64,000 nt of DNA, taken from contig CM077823.1 of NCBI GenBank assembly GCA_039720395.1, forward strand, positions 33,500,371-33,564,370, read 5' to 3'. The stretch comes from Liquidambar formosana. Taxonomy: Eukaryota > Streptophyta > Magnoliopsida > Saxifragales > Altingiaceae. The notes under the pieces are model-generated. The model did no database searches, was not told the DNA's origin, and saw only the letters and a program-made list of their open reading frames with translations. Positions within the stretch are counted from its first letter, which is position 1. Every line of letters starts with the position of its first letter. Positions 24,785-35,500 of this stretch are shown in pieces. A program made the position numbers and the translations under genes.

Positions 24785-25200
24785 GGAATTTGTAGGGGTG
24801 TTAATAGTTTTGGTTAAAACCAAGAACCAAACCGAACCAAACTGAATCGGGCGGTTTGGTTTGGTTTTTTTGTCATTAGGTTTGGTTATGGTTTTAATTT
24901 TAGAAAACCGAACTCAATTGGTTTGGTTTTGGTTTTTAGTTTTAACAAACCAAACCAAACCGAAAAAACCGAAAAATATATAATATATATATATATATAT
25001 AATTTTATATTATATATATAAACTTAAAGTTTGTAAATTCCCAATTCTAATAAGGGTAAAATAGGTAATGGACTTGTTTTTGTTGATTTTAAGTTTCTTA
25101 TTGTTTTCCCTTTTTTAGATTGGCATGTATTAAATTAGCTATTAATGTTGTGTGTGATATTGACATATTGATATAGGTCAATATATTTCTATTTTGATAC

Positions 25201-25882
25201 TGTGTGGAAATATCTCTGAACCGAGGTTCCAGCTCGGGATGTAAGGTTCAAACCTGAAATGCTGACACGTGGCGGAGACTGTTCAACCTGCTTAACCACA
25301 ACGTACGTGACTCACCTCCTAAGGTCCAGCTCGGGGCGAGAGGTTAAATCACTTCACTTGACACGTGGAAGGTCCGCATGATAGGACCTGCTGCAAAGCA
25401 CGTGACCTTCCAGCTCGGGACACTTGTCCTATGACTCACACAACGATCTAAATCCTACTACAGTCCAAAACTGTCCCAGCAGCTGTAATTCCTGACACGA
25501 CGGTTACTGGAAACCATGGTCCCTTGGCCAACCATGATCAACAAACTATGATCAGACGGTTATGGGTAAACTATGGTCAGATCTGACCTAACCAAAGCAG
25601 TTACCTGACCTCACATGGTCAGTCCGTACAGGTGGGTATAAAAAGAATACGATACAGCCTAATTTGGTAAGCTACAGTAACTTAATTCTCTGAGATTCAT
25701 CTTCTTCCTTACCTCATTCTCCCCAGGACAGCTTTCTGACTTAAGCATTGGAGAGGGCACGGCCAAAACCCACCTTGGCCTACCCTCTGACACATTTTCC
25801 AAGCTTGTGGTTGCAGGTCCAGGCGAAGGAGCAAGCTCCACCATCAACACGTAGTTCGGGGAGCGGGAAATTACCCCGTACA
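25201..25882 (+). repeat. 5' LTR of the Tat element with TATA box
   Basis: TGTGTGGAAATATC...CCCCGTACA. A TATAAAAAG box at 25637-25645, in the context GGTGGGTATAAAAAGAATAC, is a likely core promoter; the same motif recurs in the 3' LTR at about 46161. Confidence 0.93.
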
Positions 25883-25885
25883 ATT

Positions 25886-25903
25886 TGGCGCCGTCTGTGG
25901 GAA
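25886..25903 (+). other. primer-binding site of the Tat element
   Basis: TGGCGCCGTCTGTGGG starts three bases after the LTR, with the TGG expected opposite a tRNA CCA end. The exact tRNA is not assigned here. Confidence 0.75.
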
Positions 25904-25916
25904 CCATCGCGATAAG

Positions 25917-28502
25917 ATGGCTACACCACCTCCGCCCACCTTTGGGCGAACCAGATCTGGAGCAAACTTTACTCGCGTAGACCAAGCAATCACAGGCGAT
26001 GCTGGAAAGCGAGCAGAAACCCAGCCTTCACAGGCCAACCCGCCATTGCCTGCGGCGGGAACCAGTCAGCTTCCTCCGATTCAGCAACATCAGATCTCCC
26101 CCGAAATGTCTGCTGTTCTACATTCTCTTAATGATCAGCCTGTTCTGAAGGCCGCCTTCGATAAGGCTGTGACAAATAACCCAAATCCAGCGGCGGTGGT
26201 GGAACTGATTGCAACCATGCAATCGGAGATTCAATCGGCGCAGCTTGCAAAGCTAAATGCAGAGCAAAATTACCACCGCTACCTCCAGCGAACCTTTGCC
26301 CCTCGCGGAGTCAATGTTGTTGCTGAGGAGGCTAGCTAAACCAGTCCTCTCCGTCGCACTAGGCATCAGGAAAGCTCACCTAGGCCCGGGGCCTCGCACC
26401 ATCACCACCGCAGTAGACATGACAATGAGCCACGATTAACTGGCCCAGAGCCGAGGCATTCAGGAAGGGGAGATGAGCAACATCATGCGCTGATTCATAG
26501 GTCCCCAGAACGCAGTTCAAGGCGTTCGGATCATGCGCGAAGGTGGAATGAGGACCACCCAAGACCTCGCTCTCAGGTGCGTTCTGGGCACGAAGTTCGT
26601 AGAGAAGAGAGGCACTATCACAGGTCTCGATCTCTTGAAAGAATGGGGGAGAGGAGTACTGTGGCGACGAGTAGAAAGCATTCTCGGTCACCCAGGCGTG
26701 AAAGAAACGAGGAAAAAGCCTCCAAAAGACATCGGGGTAATCAAAGCAGAGGGGGAGAAAGACCTGAAAGCCTTGCTGTGGCTCGGAGCCCATTCACACG
26801 GTGGATTCAACGGGTCCCAATCCCACGAGGGTATTCCGAGATAACTTTTACTCTTTACTCTCTTTCAATAGACCCCGATCATCATTTGAACTATTACTTG
26901 CAACGTATGTCACTATATGCTGGAAATGAGGGTTTTCTTTGCAAAATATTTCCTATGAGTTTGGGGGAAGTGGCTCTTAAATGGTGGGCCAAGATCCCAG
27001 ACGAGTCTATTGACAGCTGGCATGAGCTGAGCAAGCTGTTCAAAAAGAGGTTCATCACCAGCTGTAAATTCCCGAGGACCATGCAGAACCTATACGAGCT
27101 GAAACAGAAGGATGGGGAAGGACTTCGGGAATACTCTCAGAGGTTCTGGGAGGTTTACAATGAGATTGACGAACCCATTGAGAAGAATGCAATGGACTTG
27201 TTTCGTCTCGGGTTGAGGAAGCCATCACCTCTGTTTAAGGAGCTCACTGTTAATCCCCCCAGAAACCTAGCCAAGCTACTCTCCACTGTAGCTAATTATT
27301 CGAAGTTGGATGATTTCTACACCCCGCAGTCAGCCAAAGCCAGCGAAAGAGATGACAAAAAGAAGGACTCTAAGCCTCATAGAGACAACCCCCGAGGAGA
27401 GAAATCCAGGCCACCCACCAATCCAAATCAGGCCATCTTCACTGTATTTATTCTCCCCATCTACAAGTTGATGAAGGCACTGGAGAACAAGGATTTCTTC
27501 CAGAAACCTCGACCTATGTTCGCGGAGCCCGAAAAGAGAAATAAGAAGCTGTTTTGCAGTTACCACAAGGATCACGGCCATAGGACAGAGGACTGTAAGG
27601 TTCTGAAATACAACCTCGAAACATGGGCTAAGGAAGGAAAGTTCGATGAATTTATAGCCCGAAAAGACAAAGGGCAGCCATCCGAACAGAAGAAACCCGA
27701 CAATAGAGCTCCTCAATCCACTCAACCAAAGATCCTCGGGAGGATTGATATGATCACCGGAGGATATGAGGAGACCGCTCTGTCAACCAGCCAGCTCAGG
27801 GCGCAGTATAGGATGGCTTGTCAGAATGCTGAAGTCGGTGATATTGGGGATGAACCAGTTCTACTACCTCAAAGCGAGGTTGAAAATGGAGAAAAACTTC
27901 TTTTCTTTGGGGATGCTGAGACTGACGGGACGGTGCGCTGCCCGCACAACGACGCTCTGGTTGTTCGCATGCTCATTGGGAACTACGACGTGGGCAAAGT
28001 CTATGTGGATAACGGCGCATCTGTGAACGTCATGTTCCAGAAACTGTTCAGCCAACTCGGGCTGAAGGATTCCAACTTAAAGCCCTGTCATGTCAGCCTG
28101 AAAGCTTTCAATGGAAACATGACTTTCCCTCTGGGACAGATAACGCTCCCAGTTCGGGCAGGGCCAGTGCAATCCATGGAAACATTTGTGGTAATCCAGG
28201 AGAGGTTGGCCTATAATGTAATACTCGGGCGACCCTGGATTCACGCTATAAAAGCCGTCCCCTCCTCATACCATCAATCCATCAGGTTCCCGAGTCCAGA
28301 AGGAATCATGGAGATAAAAGGAAACCAGGCAGCAGCCAGGGAGTGTTTTCTGGCAGAATATGCAGGCCACTCAGCACCTTCAGAGGATAAGCTGAAGTCC
28401 AAAGTCCCACGCCTTCCCAGTTCGGGAACTGGCAAAGCTAAAGCCCCGAGGCAAGAGCCAGAGCAGAAGAAAAAAGCTAAGATTGATGAAGTCCCCTTGT
28501 AG
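25917..28502 (+). pseudogene. gag-pro: Tat gag-protease frame with one premature stop
   Basis: The frame opens at ATG 25917 (MATPPPPTFGRTRSG), meets TAA at 26337-26339 and otherwise stays open in the same frame to TAG at 28500-28502. After the stop come an Arg/Ser-rich basic stretch, the retrotransposon capsid region (about 26935-27190, with LKWWAKIPDESIDSW), a variant zinc knuckle CSYHKDHGHRTEDC (27555-27596) and an aspartic protease motif VYVDNGASVNVM (about 28000). The protease centre is DNG rather than the commoner DTG or DSG. Gag would form the particle and the protease would process it. The TAA differs by one transition from CAA, so it probably arose by mutation in this copy. The closing TAG is followed in frame by pol. 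Confidence 0.85.
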
Positions 28503-31500
28503 CAACGAAAGGGAGAACGCCCTGGAGTAGAAGAAACAGCTCTGGAACCCGCAGACAGAACAGGGGAGGAGTTAGTGAAGAAGATAATCAATCCTGATGA
28601 TCCAGACAGGTTTTTCTGGATAGGAAAGTCATTGAGCGAAGCTGACGCAGCAGAGCTGTTCGAATTTTTAAAGAATAACATCGATGTATTTGCTTGGTCA
28701 CCCCATGAAATGCCAGGAATTGATCCCAGAATTATTACCCATGAGTTGCAAGTTAACCCGAATTACAAGCCAGTGGTTCAGAAGCAACGAAGATTGTCAG
28801 GTGATAGAGCCGAAACAGTTTCTGCCGAGGTCGATAAGCTTTTGAAAGCAGGGTTCATCAGAGAGGTAAAGTACCCGAGTTGGCTGGCCAATCCCGTATG
28901 TGTAAGAAAGAAGACAGGGGACTGGCGAGTCTGTATCGATTTCACAGACCTCAATAAGGCGTGCCCAAAGGACAGTTTCCCCTTGCCTAAGATTGACCAA
29001 CTTATAGACGCTATCTCGGGTTATGAGAGACTGAGTATATTTGATGCCTACTTGGGTTACCATCAGATTCCTATGGCAGAACACGACCAAGACAAGACGG
29101 GGTTCATTACTCCTAGAGGAACGTACTGCTACAAGGTAATGCCATTTGGGTTGAAGAATGCAGGAGCCACCTACCAACGTCTTGTTAGCAGGATGTTTGA
29201 AGGACTGATTGGAAAAAACCTTGAAGCATACGTCGATGACACTATTGTTAAGAGCAGCTCAGAGAAAGATCACCTGGCAGACCTAACTGAGGCTTTTGCC
29301 CGACTCAGAGAGTACGGGATGAAGTTAAATGCGAAGAAAAGCTCATTTGGAATAGGTTCGGGAAAGTTCCTGGGACACTTAGTCTCAAGAAGGGGGATCG
29401 AAGCAAATCCAAGTAAGATTGAGGCGATAAGAACCTTACGAACCCCAACAACGATCAGGGACGTTCAACAGTTGAACGGGATGGTGGCAGCCCTCAGTAG
29501 ATTTATCTCGAGGTCATCAGACAAATGCCACCCATTCTTTCAGATATTGAAGAAGAGCACTAACTCGGGATGGAACACAGAATGCCAAGAAGTTTATCAA
29601 AAGTTAGTCGCTCATTTAGAAACACTACCCACCCTCACCCACCCTTACCACGGGGAAATTCTTTACCTCTATCTTGCTGTTTCAGCTCATGCACTCAGTG
29701 GCGTTCTTTTAGCCCAGCGCGACCTTACTCAAGCGCCAATCTATTATATTAGCAAGACACTATTAGACGCTGAAACCAGATACCTCCCCCTTGAAAAATT
29801 AATACTAGCCCTTGTCACAGCCTCCAGAAAACTTCAACACTACTTTCAGTCTCATCCTATCATCGTCCTCACAAACTATCCCTTGAAAGATGTCCTCCGC
29901 AGAGCTGACTTGTCAGGACGGGTCTCGAAGTGGGGGGTGGAACTCAACGCTTACGACATTCGCTTCCAGCCCCGACCTGCCATAAAAGGGCAAATATTGG
30001 CCGATTTTTTGGCCGAATTTGCAGATCCTACTTCCAGTTCGGGACAGACAGCATTGAAATCCTCTCTGCCCGAACTGGGGGGGAAAGACAGTATAAACAC
30101 AGAGAAGAGGAAGAGATGGGAGCTCAAAGTGGATGGTGCATCTAATGCGAAAGGGGCAGGTCTGGGAATTGTGCTGACAGATCCCGAAGGAGAAATTATC
30201 GAGCAAGCAGTTAGGCTTATGTTCCCAGCTTCAAACAATGAAGCAGAGTATGAGGCAGTTGTGGCAGGACTTGGGATGGCCCAAACAATGGGAATAAAAG
30301 AGTTGACAGTATACAGTGACTCCAGGCTAGTGGTTAACCAACTGAATAGAGAATATAAGGCCAAAGATGAAAGGATGGCCGCGTACATGCACAAGGTATG
30401 GGAACTAGCGGCGAAATTCACCAGTGTGGAGTTCAAACGCTTTGTCAGGGATCAAAATAGACACGCGGATGGGTTGGCCGCCCTGGCTGCAGCGTTGGAA
30501 ACAAACACCCCCCGAACCATAAATGTCGAAATCCTGCAAGAACCCAGTATTGGAACAGAAGAGCTCATTTCGGACATTCAACCTTCGACACCGAGCTGGA
30601 TGGACGAGATAGTCGCCTATCTACAGAGGGATGAACTACCCGAGGATCGCAACCAGGGTCACCGAATTCGCGCCAAGTCAGCTCGTTTTTGGTTATCCCC
30701 GTCAGGCTCCCTCTATAAAAGATCTTACACGGGACCATACCTGAAATGCGTACACCCAGATCAAGTAGTAGACCTGCTGGCTGAACTCCACGAGGGGTCA
30801 TGTGGGGGTCATGCAGGAGGAAGATCACTCGCCCATAGGGCCAACACTCAGGGCTATTGGTGGCCATACATGCAGAAGGATGCTATCAGGTATGTGAGGA
30901 AGTGCCCGAAGTGCCAGATGTTTGCTGACAAGATACACCAGCCTGCTCAGGAGCTGCATCCCATATCCAGTCCATGGCCTTTCGCACAATGGGGGTTAGA
31001 TCTTGTGGGTTCACTGCCCACCGCCTCGGGGAATAGGAAGTACTTGTTCATTGCAACTGATTATTTTACCAAATGGGTAGAGGCAGTCGCGCTCGCGTCG
31101 ATTAAAGACTCAGACATTATCAAGTTCCTGTGGGAAAATATTATCACACGCTTCGGGATCCCGAGAGCCTTCGTATCAGATAACGGAACTCAGTTCGACA
31201 GTAAAAGAACTCGGGAATTCAGTGTACAACAGGGAATTCAATGGTGGTATTCTAATCCGAGCTACCCGCAGTGTAATGGTCAGGCAGAGGCAACCAACAA
31301 GATTATAGTCGCAGGGATAAAAAGGAGGCTAGACAATGTGAAAGGGTCTTGGCCTGACGAGCTGCATTCCGTGCTATGGGCATATCGAACTACTCCGAGG
31401 AGGTCCACTGGAGAAACTCCATTTTCCATGACCTATGGAATGGAAGCAGTCATACCAATAGAATTGGGTCTACCAGGTCTCAGGACCGAATCTTATGACG

Positions 31501-31838
31501 CGACAACAAATGATCAGACTCTATCTCAAGATCTGGATTTAGCAGAAGAAAGAAGAGAAAGGGCTCGAATTAAAATGGCATCTTACCAACAAGAGCTGAA
31601 AAAATATTACAACCGAAGAATAAAGTCCAGGGAGTTCAATATCGGAGAATTGGTACTCAGGCAAGTCAACGCCGGAACTAGAAATCCTGCTGACGGAAAG
31701 CTCGGGGCAACATGGGAAGGTCCTTACGAGGTCATCCACGTCGGGGGAACAGGTTCGTACAGACTAAAAAGTTTGGAGACTGGACAGGAACTCCCGAGAT
31801 CAGTTAATATAGCTAATCTAAGATTGTTTTACCGATAG
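28503..31838 (+). CDS. pol: Tat pol: reverse transcriptase, dual RNase H, integrase
   Basis: Pol continues in the gag frame directly after the TAG with no other stop to 31838. Counting from the GTG at 28575 (1087 codons): RT with YVDD at residues 219-222; RT-linked RNase H about 360-480; a second RNase H about 513-640 (KVDGASNAKG, YSDSRLVVNQ) of the archaeal-like type that marks the Tat lineage; integrase zinc finger about 739-780 (CPKCQ); catalytic triad D809, D869, E905; and a chromodomain-free C-terminus. It would copy element RNA to DNA and insert it. All catalytic residues I can check are present. Since gag and pol share one frame, expression probably needs stop readthrough or splicing. 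Confidence 0.93.
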   Translation, partial: QRKGERPGVEETALEPADRTGEELVKKIINPDDPDRFFWIGKSLSEADAAELFEFLKNNIDVFAWSPHEMPGIDPRIITHELQVNPNYKPVVQKQRRLSGDRAETVSAEVDKLLKAGFIREVKYPSWLANPVCVRKKTGDWRVCIDFTDLNKACPKDSFPLPKIDQLIDAISGYERLSIFDAYLGYHQIPMAEHDQDKTGFITPRGTYCYKVMPFGLKNAGATYQRLVSRMFEGLIGKNLEAYVDDTIVKSSSEKDHLADLTEAFARLREYGMKLNAKKSSFGIGSGKFLGHLVSRRGIEANPSKIEAIRTLRTPTTIRDVQQLNGMVAALSRFISRSSDKCHPFFQILKKSTNSGWNTECQEVYQKLVAHLETLPTLTHPYHGEILYLYLAVSAHALSGVLLAQRDLTQAPIYYISKTLLDAETRYLPLEKLILALVTASRKLQHYFQSHPIIVLTNYPLKDVLRRADLSGRVSKWGVELNAYDIRFQPRPAIKGQILADFLAEFADPTSSSGQTALKSSLPELGGKDSINTEKRKRWELKVDGASNAKGAGLGIVLTDPEGEIIEQAVRLMFPASNNEAEYEAVVAGLGMAQTMGIKELTVYSDSRLVVNQLNREYKAKDERMAAYMHKVWELAAKFTSVEFKRFVRDQNRHADGLAALAAALETNTPRTINVEILQEPSIGTEELISDIQPSTPSWMDEIVAYLQRDELPEDRNQGHRIRAKSARFWLSPSGSLYKRSYTGPYLKCVHPDQVVDLLAELHEGSCGGHAGGRSLAHRANTQGYWWPYMQKDAIRYVRKCPKCQMFADKIHQPAQELHPISSPWPFAQWGLDLVGSLPTASGNRKYLFIATDYFTKWVEAVALASIKDSDIIKFLWENIITRFGIPRAFVSDNGTQFDSKRTREFSVQQGIQWWYSNPSYPQCNGQAEATNKIIVAGIKRRLDNVKGSWPDELHSVLWAYRTTPRRSTGETPFSMTYGMEAVIPIELGLPGLRTESYDATTNDQTLSQDLDLAEERRERARIKMASYQQELKKYYNRRIKSREFNIGELVLRQVNAGTRNPADGKLGATWEGPYEVIHVGGTGSYRLKSLETGQELPRSVNIANLRLFYR

Positions 31839-32570
31839 CCAAAGTTGTAATTACATTCAATTAGTATTCAATGCAAGTTCAGAGGTTATCCAGGAACGTC
31901 AAAGTTGTTTATCGTTTGAGTTAAAGGCGTTTTCCCCAGCAAAGAGCCGAAGTAAGAAATTGCTCAAAAATGGGCACAAGTCTCACCTAATAAATGGCTT
32001 GAGCACGCTAAACCTAAGAATGGGTTAAAACAAAGTCTTGCCCAAGAACGGGTCCAAGCAAAATTGCCTAAGAATGGGCACAAGTCTCACCTAATAAATG
32101 GCTTGAGCACGCTAAACCTAAGAACGGGTTAAAAACAAAGTCTTGCCCAAAAACGGGTCCAAGCAAAGCTGCCTAAGAATGGGCATAAGTCTCACCTAAA
32201 AAATGGCTTGAGCACACCGAGCCTAAGAATGGGTTCACAACGAGGACTCGCGTGAGAGCAGGCTCAACGCAACAAGCGAGGGGTCTAAGTACATAAGGAC
32301 CAACAAATACTCAGATCTATCACTCCGCAAATTGAAGCCCGTGATCAGGTTGAGATTAGTCATTTTCGCTAATTGACAGCACACTCACATCAACAAGGAA
32401 CTTTATCTCAAGAGTACATTCAAACAGACAACCATCGTAAAAACAAAGCACATACGCACGCGGTGAAGAAAATTGTGTATTTCATTCCTGTAGTAAGAAT
32501 ATTACAAGGGTCTGTACAAATTGGGGCATTTAGCCAGAAGAAATGAAAAAGAAAAAACAACAGAAAAAAC
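31839..32570 (+). other. Tat 3' non-coding region with 105-bp tandem repeats
   Basis: Between pol and the antisense gene. From about 31962 to 32245 a unit of roughly 105 bp recurs about 2.6 times, with AATGGGCACAAGTCTCACCT, AATGGCTTGAGCACGCTAAA and CGGGTCCAAGCAAA. No coding signal. Confidence 0.8.
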
Positions 32571-35500
32571 CTAAGTAGCTACATTTTCCCCCGAGTTCCC
32601 GGCAGTTGGAGCAATGACCTCGGGAGCCGCGACGGGATCAGTAGAGGCAGGCGGGACCACGGGAGTCTGAGGGAGATCAGGGGTGACCTCCGTGGTGCTT
32701 CCCGTTGGATGAACCAACTGATCGCCATCGGCAGTGGCTGAAGTGTCATTGGTGGCGTCAATGACCGTCTCGGCTTCAATGGTGGCATTAGGCTGGGACG
32801 AGACCTCGGGATCGTTCTCCCCGGCCTCATCGCCGCCTGCAACCTCCATATCAGCTTCCCCGACATCACCTCCCTCGGGGTTGTAATCCACGGGAATATC
32901 CCTCCTTTCGAAGGGAATGTTGGCAATGCCAGGGAATTGGGCAGATGCCAACTCGACCAAGGTCTCCCACGCGAATCTGTAGGTGACCTCAAGCTCGGTG
33001 GTCAACTGCTCAACGAGGGAAGCCTTCACGCTTTCCCTCTCTTCAGTCACTTCCTTCTTCACGGAGGCTTTCTCCTTCTCCACCTCAGCCTCAAGAGCCC
33101 GGACTTTCCTCGCCAGCTCGCGCTTCTCCCGGGCTAGCTCGTCCTGGGCATCCTTTGCCTTCCTCAGCTCGGCCTCCAAATCTGGATAGTCCTTCCTTGT
33201 GAGCTCCAGTTTGCTGACGGCGCTCTCGGCTGTGGACTTGAAAGTCTCGCATTCAGACTTTACCTTCTGAAGTTGAGACATAGCCGCACAACAGTTGGCC
33301 TCAGCTTCCCCTAGCTTCTGATCGTACTCACTCCGGACTTTGGCGAGCTCGAGCTGCAACTTGTTGTCTTCCTCCTCGAAGCAGTCGCCCGCCAGCAAGA
33401 TTTGTTGGCAGCCCTACACAGACATCAGCAAGTCAAAGATCGGGTTGGACAGCAAGTAATGGAAACCACAAGAGGACGGGACTTACTCGGTAAAGGCTAG
33501 TAAACCCGAAGCGGAGGTTGTCGAGGGCAGACTTCTTCCTGAAGTGCTCCATGTCCGCCGGCAACCTCATGGGGTTCCCCAGCTGCTTAAAGTTGTACTC
33601 CGCAGAAAAGGAGCTGGTAACATCCTTATCTTTGGGTACGGGGAACTGCGCACACGAAGGAAAACATAAAGTCAATCAGAATTCGCAATAGACTTCCGGA
33701 TATAAGACAGCTATAAAATCGAAAGAAGTGAAGATTTACCTCGGGGAATTTTGCTAACACACCAGCACGGGAAGAGGCACTCCCACCTCCGGCCGCCGGG
33801 GCGTTGGCACCCCCCTGCTCAGGCCCTTGCACAGCGGGTTGCTGCTCGGGGACTGCAGAGGGTTTCTGGGGCTTCGTGGGAGGAACCAGTAGAGCCTTCC
33901 CCTTCCCAGCAACCTCAGGCGCCTGGGGCCTACCCACGTCCTGCCCCCTCATGGCGCCCGACAAGAGTTTGCCACTGTTGGGGTCAGTGGACTTCTTGCC
34001 GCCATCCCGACCAGACCCAGGAGCAGCAACAGTAGCAGTCTTGCCAGCTCTCTGCTGCTGCTGATTCTGCCGCTGTTGCTGCGGCTGCTGATTCTGCTGC
34101 TGCTGATTCTGCTCAGCAGCCTTCTTTTCCTGGACCTCTTTCTCCGCCGCCCTTCTCTCAGCAACCAAAGCCCTCAAATTCATCCCAGAGTCTTTCTGGG
34201 TCCTCTGGTTGCCAGAGTCTGTCCTCTGTCTCTTGGAGGGGGGGGGGGGACGGGAGCCTCTCCTCTCCATGGCTTGGGAGACGGTCTCCTCGGAGCTGGA
34301 GCTCTCAATGACAAAAGGGGCGCGGCGAGCCGTCTTGTCAGAGGGCCTAATCTCCTCAGCTCCTTCCCCTTCAGGTCGGAGGCGGATCCCCTCTTCCTCC
34401 TCTCCCTCTTGCTCTCCTTCCTCAACCTCTCTCTCCACCACGCGGGTCAGCTCGTCGTCAGGCTGCTCCCAATGGGGGTAACTGGCCTTCCCCCAAGTCT
34501 GGTACCTCGCGTGGTAGTTTAGCAAGGTTTCAGCCGAATGGCAGCGCTGACTGACTTGATATCCGAGCAGCTTCTCGATATCCTCCTTGTTCAGCTTGTC
34601 AGCGGGCTCGTTGGCGTGAGGAGCTGCTAGAAGGAAACACGACATATGTATCAGCGAGAAAATCCAATATTCATATTGATATCATATAAAAACAGAAAAA
34701 GCAAAATGGTGTCGCTGATTTCTTACAGCTAGAACTTCTCTCTCGGGGAATGACGGGAGGATCAGGGGGGAGAGTCCCATCCACAGGCCCGTACACAAAG
34801 ACCACAATGTCGTGAGCTCCTGGGTTGGAGTCCGGGATGTGAGTGACAAAGGGTTTCTTCTTGGGCTTGAGGGAGAGGTAAACATCACGTTTGTTTTTTA
34901 GGGTGCAGATTTTGTAGTGGTGGAGTATCTCCCGCACTCCAACGGAGGTCCCTAACAGCTGGTTAAGGACATGAACCTGTTGTCCCAAGTGAATAACCCT
35001 AGAGGGGGGGTGAATAGGGTTATAGGCCAATTAAAAGGAAATTATAACAATCAAAAATCTGATTATTGCAAGCTAAAATAAATGTAAGACAATGCAATAA
35101 TAAAGAGATTAAGGGAAGAAGAATGCAAACGATATAACGAGGTTCGGCCTCCCGCCTACGTCCTCGCCTTAAGAGCGCGCTTGAGGATTCACCAATCCAC
35201 TATCACTCTCCTTCAAGGTGGAGCAGCAAACCTTTACAACTTGAGTGTTCTTCACCAACACTTAGCCAAATGCACTCTTCTCAAGTGCTTACAAAGAAAG
35301 GTATTCACAACCCTTTTAATACAAAGTATTTGGAGATGATTTTGTGTACAAAGAAGACTCTCTCAAAGAGTAAATACACAGCAAAATGAAAGCACACTTC
35401 AGCTATTGATTGATTTCAATGAATGCTCACAAGAGGAATTAGGGCTTGTAATTGATTTTCTTGTTTTTGCTCAATGAATGCTCATAAATGAGCTCAAGCC

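Noticed and set aside
33751..34522. Plus-strand frames rich in Pro/Ser/Arg opposite the antisense gene
   Set aside because: They mirror the Gln- and Glu-rich low-complexity part of exon 2 of the antisense gene, which has proper splice sites and phases.
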